From positions 949,501 through 1,013,500 of the forward strand of contig QEYB01000282.1 of assembly GCA_017562135.1 (NCBI GenBank): a DNA stretch of 64,000 nucleotides, in the 5' to 3' direction. The notes beneath the pieces are model-generated. The model did no database searches and was not told the DNA's origin. It saw only the letters and a program-made list of their open reading frames with translations. Position numbers and translations under genes: made by a program. Of this stretch, positions 55,655 to 64,000 are shown in pieces; the first letter of the stretch is position 1, and each line of letters starts with the position of its first letter. This DNA comes from Dipylidium caninum. Its lineage: Eukaryota > Platyhelminthes > Cestoda > Cyclophyllidea > Dipylidiidae.

Positions 55655-56961
55655 TGCTATTCCTCTATGTTTCGATAGCAACCAAAATGTTTGTGTTCTC
55701 GAATATATGATGAATGCCACTCGAGGAGCATTCACAGTTGAGAGATATTGTTCTGTTTTCTGGTTGCTACACTTTATCGATTTTTCCATCGTGTAGGCTT
55801 TGTTTAAGTTGTGCTTTTGAGTCAATATCGTTAATTATAAGTAACGTTTTATTAGGGTTTTGGGGCTTATCCTTTAAAATAATTTATAATTGTTCATAGA
55901 TTATAACATTTTCAGACTGCTAAAGAATTTTTTGACGCGGACTTTTTTGGATTCCGCACTGAGGACTTTAGGCAACTAAGAATAAATGTGCTAAGTATTC
56001 TCGATCGCATTTGACATTTTTTGATGTCTGTAGCCAGTGTTAATGGTTTCGAGAGTTTGGTTTTAACATGTTAAAATCAAGGGTAATTCTAAAATATGTG
56101 GATGGAGGATATTCACGATTCTAAAACTAAAATAATAGATAAAAATTTTCGGATTTGAGTTTTCTTAAAGGTGGTGGGTTTATGTGGGATGTTGGCGCTT
56201 TGAAAAGTCTTCTATATTTTGCATTTCATTACGTACTATTTGGGTTAGGAGGATCTCTTGTATGAACTTGATAATTCCGTTAATTTTTTGTTTAAGGTTA
56301 TTGTTCAAGTGTTAAAACTTTTAGATACCTGGGTAGTTTATTTCCCACAACCACATAGGTACAAATGCGGAAATTTGTGCACGATAGGAAATGGACTTTA
56401 CCCAGTGTTTTGCGTCTGACGAAGACGAAGGTTCGTCATTTCAATCATAGCTTCCTATTTTCTGAAAATAATATGGGATTTCGCCATATTTTGTTCATAA
56501 TAATCAGTCTACTATTAGGTATCATATGCTTTCAATGCAATTTTGCGGGAAAAATATGTAAATTTGTTTTTTAATGAGTAGTTTCGACTAAAAATGTCTC
56601 ATATCTAGATGAGGTTAAAAAACTTACAGATTCCATTTCTATTCCGTCATAAAATTTCCAATTTCCAGACTTGGAAGATGAGTTTGCAGCAAAGTCACTA
56701 AATTCGATAGAAACTGTGATAATTTCTCCCATGCAACACAGTCCTCAATATACATTTAAACTCATGAGATCGTCAAATTGAGTAAAGATGTGCATTTTTT
56801 GTCGATGTATTTTTTTTAAGACGTGCGAGCTATTAAGGGCGTAAGAAAATGACTTAATTAGGACGGTAGAACTCTCGTTCTTCTGCGATTTTTTTTAACC
56901 AACTACTACTTTCTAGGAGGTGTGCTCAAATATAAATGCTTCTCAATTGATGGTAGACGCA
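55655..56961. other. Interval between convergent PDHB and LRR genes
   Basis: T-rich on the + strand, in keeping with downstream sequence of PDHB. Short open frames (55714-55899, 56365-56574) are hydrophobic, as expected of T-rich DNA, and have no splice or homology support. No gene is seen. Confidence 0.4.
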
Positions 56962-57103
56962 TTAAGGGGCTCCTGTTATTGACACTCGGCTTGATGAGGG
57001 GCTTCGTGTCACGCCAGTCTCGGATTTTATGGGAAATCGATACTTCGCTGGAGCGGTTGAAGCGTGCGCGTTGTGGTGCGTGCGTGTGTGCGTTCGCGGT
57101 AGC
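56962..57103 (-). CDS. Candidate terminal exon of the LRRC74-like gene
   Basis: An acceptor (CTTGGCACAG) at 57104 opens a frame that matches the phase left by the exon ending at 57498 and runs to a TAA at 56962-56964. The peptide is basic and Thr/Ser/His-rich, with no recognisable domain. A second frame is also open through here, so the reading frame rests only on phase. Confidence 0.3.
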
Positions 57104-57497
57104 CTGTGCCAAGCAATGCTTCCACGTTTCGATAAATTCGGCAGATTTCCACAACAAAAAACGTACTGGTGTCATGATTTCACCTCATTACTGTCACACT
57201 GCTAGTTCTTGATAATCGGGGAAATTTCACTCTTCAAGCTTTTGCAATATTTCAGCCATATATGCGAATGGGTGTTTTTATAGCTAATACCTTAAGCTGA
57301 GGGACTGAGATGTTATCAACATCACGTGAAAGAAGCTCGAACCTTCCAGTTAGGGTATATCTAATAGGCTATTTTGAACTTCAAATCATGTCGTCGAGTT
57401 CATTAGAGCAGTAACGCATATTACTCAGCGCACCGTAAACATCACGTGCTAAAGCCATGTCATGGCGTTTCGTCCTTTCGTGTCAATGTTTTCTCAC

Positions 57498-60400
57498 CTT
57501 ACTTTAACCTCGTTTTCCTCATCCGGGTCCAATTCTTTTAACAGCTCTTGTAACTCGTCAGGCGCCAACTTTATGGCCAACGGCTAAGGAAATAAATCCC
57601 AGTTTTGATGCTTTTTAAACATAACTACAAATGTGGTGGTTTTGTGGGCCAAGTATATTCTATAAAGACAGTGCTTGTAAATCACGATATCCTTAAATTA
57701 GGGGGTGCCGACAACTTCTTAAGGTTTGAACTTAGACATGAGCACCAGTAGGTTAAAGAGTGAAATACGCTTACCCTGAAGTAGAGCTGAGGGAGCGAAA
57801 TACGTCGCGTTGCAATGAAGATGGATGAGCATAGGCGAAGAATGAAAATATGGCATAAACGGCAATGAAAATGAACAACTACGGAAATTCTCTACAACAA
57901 ATGCTTGATACGTGATTTGTTGGCATTCTTATCTCGACCGATCTTTCAAGTAATAGTCGCCTGACGACATGACACTGGTTCTTGAGTAAGTTTACTGTAT
58001 ATCGCATGGTGATATAGAATTTTCGAAATGTTGAACGAATTTTCTCTAGAATGCTAAGTTAATGACCCCATCATTAACATTGTTCACTCAGTGTTTATGT
58101 GCTAATACTCTAATGTATGACTAAGCCAAATGAACACGCATTAGAGGCAAAGAGCTGAAATACACCGGGTCACTTTCGTGCTCTGCACACAGCGAATCTG
58201 AGGATGTGAATAGTAGGAAAGTGGGGCATCATCCACTCCTGACAATAAAACTCAACTCTGATCTTCCCTGTTGTGCTTCCCCACGGAGCTATAGATGCTG
58301 TCACCTCCATGACGTGTTTAAGCAACCATCCATGGTGTTGATACCACCTTGTTATTTATTAAGCAGCCGAACCTTAGACTAAGATGATAATCGGCTAAGT
58401 TGGGTGGTGGACGTCTGATCAAGAGAGGTTCCCAAGTCAAGAAGGAATGGTAGAGTGCAGTGATTCCGGAGTCGCGATGTTCCATCTATGCTATTAAAGT
58501 CCTCAGTGATTTTAGTGAGATGTGTACTTAATTTAGGCATGTGTACTCGAAAAAGATTTGCGACGAACTATAGAGCAGCTGGATTGTGTAAAGTGTAGAG
58601 CCTGGAAGGGGACTAACCTCGAGTGCTTCAGTCGTCTCCCAGCGTGATAACTTCATGTCCTTATCCTTATCCGCCTCCATGAGGAAGGGCATTAGGGGGC
58701 GATTGGTCCTCTTCTCCACTTCGTGCAGAGCGGCCATCCACCTCTTAGGCGGGTCGTCTGAAAACGCGTACATTTTCAACGAGTAGACTGTTAAATCGTT
58801 GATTGCCAACGTCGATCCATGGATAACGCGGAGATTTGGCATCGTCTTGAAGGCTTTGTCCACTAACATTTTGAAGTCCGCATTCACAACTATGCCCTTA
58901 GTAATATACATGGACACATGGAAGAAAGTCAAGCGAAACAATATGGATGTAATTAGAAGTTGCATTTCCTTGCAACTTTATACTGTCAAAGGAACATCTC
59001 ATCCAACGTGGAGGATCGAATTCAAAAATAATGGGAAATACGGGCAAAAGCAGATACTTTCACCTGTACACTGCAACATAATGGGGAAACGTACTTCAAG
59101 GTTTAATTCAAGTAGGCTCGAGGAGCGGTTTTTCAGTACCCCGGTGAGTAGGGCAAAGCAACCGGCACTCTGAAATGGATTTCTTGCGAGCTAAATAGAA
59201 TGAATAGAAGTTCAGATTCATTGTCAAGCAAATATGCAGGGGCTTTTTGACTGTCTCATTTGCTAATTATTAATACAGTCCGTATTCTGTGATATTTCAC
59301 GATTGGTCGAGCTTAACAAGCGCAACATTGAAGTACAAGTTGACAGGGTCGGCGGTCATAAGGCTAGCTAACACAACAACAACAGATGATACACGTAGTG
59401 GAGAAAAGTGGGAAGGAAGGCTTACTTACTTTAATTTTGCGTAAATGCTTGTTGGTAGCGAGAGCTCTGCTTAAAATCACGCATCCTTGAGGTGAGATCA
59501 AATTGTCACTGAAATGGTAGTTAGCTCAGGAGGGACTAACTAATTCAAATAAAAGTAAAAATAAATACATCTAGTGAAGACTACTAGTTCCTTAGGACAG
59601 TATTGTAAATAATCTGGTTGCTAAGGCACCAAATAGCGTAAATAGCCGAATTAATGGTGATTAAAGCCGACATATTCTTCGTATAAAAAGACGGTAAATT
59701 GCGATAAAATCTACAGAGGTTCTTAGTAGGCACTAGTGGAAATGACATCTGGATAATGTTTTACTGTAAAAGTTTCAGTAGCTGTGAACGGCTCAACACA
59801 GCAGTCATCATACAATCGAACAAAAGAAATTACGCGGAAAAATTCAGCTAGAACCTATGGAGATATCAGGGCTATCGCAGGCACCGCTAATCTAAATTCC
59901 CTAGGAAAAAGGAAGATGAACGAAATAGATACCTTAGATCAAGTTTCTCCAAATACCGATTACTTTTAAGGCCTTGGACAATTTCCCTACATCCTTCAGT
60001 AGGTCCTATTTGGTTAAAAGAATAGTTCAATTTTGCTAATTTTGATACCTACCAAATAGAAAAGGAAAAGCGATTGACAATATTCCAAATTATAACACCT
60101 CTTAGCGTCAGCAGGGGAGGGAAATGCAGACGAAAAAACAATTATGAGTCCACTTTACTAACAAGTTTTCATCACACCAATCTGGAGAGTTTCGCAGCAA
60201 AACAATACTGAATCAAATGAAAAGTAAAATAAGATGTAGGTGAATCCGTGTTAAAACAAAACTAATCCCTTAGTACTGGGGTAACATGAAGACGTACAGC
60301 CAGTCCACGTGCGAATTGTTTCATTGCCTTCCCGCTGCAACAAATATGATTCCAACTTATGTTTAATTCTTTTAGACTTTCAGTATCCGCTAATCCTCGA

Positions 60401-61328
60401 CCAAAATGTGAAGTAGAATTCTCGGAAAATCTGTTCCGTGACAGGTTTAGGTATTGGAGTGATGGACTTGCCTGAAACGTAGCAAAATTTATTTCTTCTG
60501 GGTGTCACTTTTGGCGACGAAAGTTACTTAACTCACCGAGGCATCTATTATTACTGAGGAAGTCAATATTTACGTGGATAAAAATAGAGTATGACAAATA
60601 GCGTATTTTAGTTACCGCCATCTCTCAAAAAAACGAATAACCTAAGAAAAACTGGAGGCAAACCAATAATAGGTCGGCGATGTAGGGAGCAGACGCGTCG
60701 TCAAGGCAATTTTGGCTTAAATCAAGGGACACCAAATGAGGCATTGTAGAAAGAGCATCAAACAATTGTTCAGCCGTCCTGCTCGATATTTGATTGTCTG
60801 CTAGATCCAACTCCACAAACTTTGAGTTTTCACTTAAAACTTGACATAGAAGGTTGGTGCCCTGTACGTAAGCTTTTAAACGGTATAGAGCGTACATACT
60901 TCGTCTCCTAACAAGTTGTGGCTAAGATCCAAGACAGTTATAGTTGAATTCCGTCCTAAGCTCATAGATAAGGGGAGAAAATCTTTTGGGCCTATAGTGC
61001 TATAGCTAAGTGTGAGCGATTTGCCGTTAATGTTATTAATATAATATTCGATAGGTATACAGTCTTGTCTGGTACATTCCAACACATAAAGTTCAACTTC
61101 ATCCATATATCTCGGCGAGGAGCTTTTTTTACGGCTACTTTTGGACGTATTGCTTGTTTCTACCTTGAATGACTCGTCTATTTTGTCGGTAGTGGAACGA
61201 GCTCCGATATTAGGGAAAACGATGTGAGTGGGAGCTTCATTATTTCTGTCGCGGAAACGAAAAGTATCAGCCTTATCCTTAATTGTTTCCTCGCCGTTGT
61301 AATTATCATTGCCTTCATGTTTTAACAT
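57498..61328 (-). CDS. LRRC74A/B-like leucine-rich-repeat protein with EF-hand-like tail
   Basis: Exons seen: about 61328-60900, 60861-60664, 60471-60298, 59509-59430, 59169-59095, 58896-58618, 57583-57498. The first intron is 38 nt. The start resembles LRRC74 (YVLECTRQDCIPIEYYI), then ribonuclease-inhibitor-type repeats follow (ITVLDLSHNLLGDEG, FVELDLADNQISSRTAEQ, LVSLDLSQNCLDD, LQYLNLSRNRFSE, SLKELNISWNHI, DNLISPQG, SLLELNLE). After the repeats comes PNLRVIHG, as in LRRC74A, and then a canonical EF-hand loop, DKDKDMKLSRWE, with a second, weaker one (ELDPDEENEVKV). At least one small repeat exon between 60298 and 59509 is not resolved, because phases 0 and 2 do not meet. The ATG at 61328 is a choice; the frame is open further upstream. 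Cellular role is unknown for the family; LRR arcs bind proteins and an EF hand suggests calcium control. Confidence 0.82.
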
Positions 61329-61451
61329 GAGTGTGGGGATAAGCTGCCGAGCCACAACTATGTCTATCGCGCACAACTCTAATTGGGCGGTGAGTGAGCA
61401 GCGCGACGCTTGCCCATCGCCAACCACTTGAACATTAGATAATAAAAACAA

Positions 61452-62542
61452 CGTCGACCTTGCATTTCGAATAGATAATGGCTTTCATAATCGGAGCTGT
61501 TATCAGAATAACGAATATGCAAAAGCGGCTGTGATTGTATTTCATACAGGAATCTTTTTAGATCCTTATAAGTTAGGCCGGTCGGAAACGGCCAATAAAC
61601 TACGAGGAATTCCAACCCTCTTTCGCAAAAGCCGATTCACTGTTCATTTCCGCACCGGCACTAATTTGACTTTTAAATGGTATTTTTAAGTAAGGGCGAT
61701 ATGATTTAGATATATTGGTCCTGTTTTCCTCACCGAAATATGTCGAACTTCGCAGGCGAAATTTTTAGCCTTATTTTCTCCTCTACGTTCGGCTACTATA
61801 TAACACTTAAAATAATTTTATTTGCAGTCCTGCCTCGTAGTAAATGCTTTTGGGATTCTTGACTCCATGTATGTTTAACAGAACTTTATCTTCTCCGGTT
61901 TTTTTCACACTATCCCCGTCGGCACGTTGAACTGGGCGTATTGAAGACTCTCGGTGAAGGTACCATCATCGTTCCCCAGGACTACGTTTAAAAATGTGAC
62001 TGTGATGTCATACCATTGAGGAGTGACTGAGTTATGCGCCCTTTGCCCTATCAACATGACTTTCGCATGTCCACAGTTTAGAAAGCAGCCTCGAAATAAT
62101 CTGTTTGTCGACCACTTCAACGTCTCGCCTACCAAACCCGCATGCTTTGTGGGCCATCTCAATTACTGCGGGTGCTTCGCCATATACACAGACGCACGAT
62201 CTATTAAAGTCCACAAGTACACGAAAGATGAACCCGCATTAGAGTGAGGACACAAGTTCAGCTGAAAAGAGTGGTGATCAAGATTTTAGGGTGAAAAATG
62301 AGGGTAACAGGGTAGAAAGAAAGTATGCCGGCTGATAGAAAGCCTGCCGGCGAAGTCGCGAAGCTCACGTCTTGAAAAGCTAAATTGTCCGCTTGTGTAT
62401 CGAATGTACAGATTTAGTGGAAGCAGATTGTAACTCACGCGTTGTCTCCGGTCGGGCGAAGAGAAAGTGGTAGGCTGGTTGAACAAACATGTGTCAGAGT
62501 GGCGCAGGGAATTTACATATTATGCTAAGAGAAGGAAAGACG
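61452..62542. other. Upstream of the LRR gene
   Basis: Minus-strand frames near 62162-61905 and 62214-62032 are open and partly protein-like (NSVTPQWYDITVTFLN) but overlap in different frames and are not recognisable. They may be 5' exons of the LRR gene or an unrelated relic. Confidence 0.25.
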
Positions 62543-63356
62543 TGCATAATAATTTGGGTCGCCTTCAGGCCTCCTCCTCCGGTAAGGAGGATTTGCTAAC
62601 CTCACGCACGCATACGCACAAACCGGTCAAAAACAGCAATTAAAATCGGAGAATAAAGGGACATTGATTCGTTTATTAACTCTTAAAAGCCTTTTTTTCG
62701 AAAAGTATAAATGAATTGTCCAACCTTTGGCAGAAAATCGTGAATGCCAATGGATGTTATTTCGAATGAATATTATAAACAATGTGAACAAACCGCCTTT
62801 TGTTTCCTACTATCAAATACCCATTTCATGGTTTCCAACGTAACAATTTACATCTGTCCTGCGGCACCTTTTGGGGCGGATCCACTACCTAGTCGATTAA
62901 AATCGTTCGGTAGGCACAAAATATCACACACTGAGGCAAAATTTTCTTGCTCAAGTGAACTTCTTCAACTTATGCCGACCCAACTGACGGCAACGAGGAG
63001 GATGACGGTGTTCTAAAGCCTCCTTGCATATTAATTGGGGTCGTCTTTCCGCCGCCTCCACTGTTGAGGAGGATTTGCCAACCTCACGCACACTCACACA
63101 CACAGACCGGTTTGGGAAATCACAATGCGATCAGATACATCGACCAAGGTGAGAGAATAATAGGGCTTTGAATTGTTCATTAACTCCAAGAATAGATATT
63201 TTTTCATAAAACAGGCATCTATAACGTTCACTGTCGTTGGCAGAAACTCAGAGATGCCAATGGAAGTTATTTCTGTAGAATATAATAAATAATGTGAAAA
63301 TGTGCCCTTTGTTTTCTACCTACATTCAGCGCCCGTTTAATAGTTTCCACTCTAAT
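62543..63356 (+). mobile_element. TRIM-like element: two direct repeats with a short interior
   Basis: Two diverged direct repeats start alike (TGCATAATAATTTGGGTCG at 62543; TGCATATTAATTGGGGTCG at 63025). They share AGGAGGATTTGC(T/C)AACCTCACGCA, CCAATGG(A/T)(T/A)GTTATTTC and end alike near GGTTTCCAAC / AGTTTCCACT (62845 and about 63356). They flank about 179 bp without an open frame. Short terminal direct repeats, a tiny non-coding interior and a TG start are traits of terminal-repeat retrotransposons in miniature, which are known in taeniid tapeworms. Primer-binding site, polypurine tract and target-site duplication were not identified, so a plain tandem duplication of one repeat unit is the alternative. 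Confidence 0.5.
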
Positions 63357-63827
63357 AAGAATGTTTATAACGCTTTTATGAATCCGTTTTAGCATGCCCG
63401 CATGCGCTTTGGACACCCGCTCGACCCGAGACCGGATTTCAACGCCACTCGCCCCCGGCCGTTGGACGAGGTCGACGAAAAGGGGCGGGCGGGGCGGGAG
63501 GAGAGGCGTGTGTCCTCAGCTACGTGTGAAGTCCTCGCAGGTCGTGTGCGCGGTGATCGAACTGAGGGCATTTTACGGAGTCCCAAGTAGGCACATTTTC
63601 CTCAAATTTCACATTTTGCCTTCACCCGTTAGAGGCGACTCTCTGGTGCCTTTTGAGATAATACGTCGGCTACACTAGCCCACGTTGACTGGTAGGCAGA
63701 CCACAAAGTTGGCATTTAACAGTAAAAAGGGTTACGACTGTTGGGATATTGAAAATAAAAAGAAGAGTTCAAAGGATACATTAAACCCAACCAGGGGCGA
63801 ACAGACACTTAGCGAGAAAAAGGCAAA
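63357..63827. other. GC-rich stretch near the right edge
   Basis: Sequence from about 63400 to 63570 is markedly GC-rich with many CpG, and open in several frames. No domain is recognisable. It may be the promoter region of a gene that lies to the right. Confidence 0.3.
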
Positions 63828-63995
63828 ATGGCACCAAAGGAAAGGCAAAAAAGTCCCGCCGGAGAGTTAAGCCTCCTTCAGACACTTCTAGATGATTTAT
63901 CACCAGCTCTCGACATTCCCACATTCCCCTTGAGGACATCATCGTCGTCAATTCATTTCTTCACGTCCGGAAGGCCGAGACGGGGTGTGGAATAA
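63828..63995 (+). CDS. Small open reading frame (55 aa), unrecognised
   Basis: An ATG in good context (GCAAAATGG) opens 55 codons ending in TAA five bases before the window edge. The start is basic (MAPKERQKSPAGE), followed by a leucine-rich amphipathic stretch (LSLLQTLLDDLS) and a Ser-rich end. It lies just downstream of a CpG-rich block and could be a first exon that continues outside the window. Confidence 0.25.
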   Translation: MAPKERQKSPAGELSLLQTLLDDLSPALDIPTFPLRTSSSSIHFFTSGRPRRGVE

Positions 63996-64000
63996 GCCAC

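Noticed and set aside
60273..60298. Stop codon at 60273 as the end of the LRR gene
   Set aside because: A strong donor (GTACGT) just before it and further LRR exons at 59.5, 59.1 and 58.8 kb on the same strand show that the gene goes on.

Overview
This is eukaryotic nuclear DNA, most likely from a parasitic flatworm, with a tapeworm (cestode) as best guess. The genes are animal genes read with the standard code, and their exons are separated by a mix of very small introns (33-38 nt, seen in the pyruvate dehydrogenase, MCM6 and leucine-rich-repeat genes) and introns of 0.1-4 kb. That bimodal intron pattern is typical of parasitic flatworms. The taxon is an inference; no rRNA or mitochondrial marker is present.

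I rebuilt gene models by hand, joining exons only where GT-AG (once GC-AG) sites, reading phase and protein homology agreed. Layout: an ABHD8-like alpha/beta hydrolase (-, about 0.5-5.5 kb, incomplete); a signal-peptide-peptidase-like 2 (SPPL2) intramembrane aspartyl protease (-, 7.07-13.39 kb); a complete PDE1-type cyclic nucleotide phosphodiesterase (+, 19.15-28.14 kb, 529 aa, 13 exons); a complete MCM6 replicative helicase subunit (-, 31.32-36.74 kb, 824 aa, 14 exons); a p190RhoGAP-like GTPase/FF-domain protein (-, 46.8-51.3 kb, with low-complexity exons perhaps continuing to 39.7 kb); a complete pyruvate dehydrogenase E1 beta subunit (+, 54.2-55.55 kb, 359 aa, 6 exons); and an LRRC74-like leucine-rich-repeat protein with an EF-hand-like tail (-, about 57.5-61.3 kb).

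The neighbours do unrelated jobs (lipid/ester hydrolase-like, membrane proteolysis, cyclic nucleotide signalling, DNA replication, Rho signalling, mitochondrial carbon metabolism), so this is an ordinary metazoan gene neighbourhood and not an operon or accessory island. PDE1 and SPPL2 diverge across a 5.8-kb gap that holds a CRE and a CCAAT box. PDE1 and MCM6 converge, p190-like and PDHB diverge, and PDHB and the LRR gene converge.

Non-coding sequence holds an old dispersed repeat family (15.58-16.53, 25.90-26.69 kb), a pair of about 0.3-kb direct repeats around a 179-bp interior near the right end (TRIM-like), two short tandem duplications and simple-sequence tracts. No tRNA, rRNA, CRISPR array, spliced-leader gene, prophage or insertion sequence was recognised. 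I found no clearly new biological system. The best leads are the apparent absence of a RhoGAP domain from the p190-like locus, the TRIM-like element, a stop-free 33-nt intron in the PDHB leader, and a strand-composition bias that follows gene direction.
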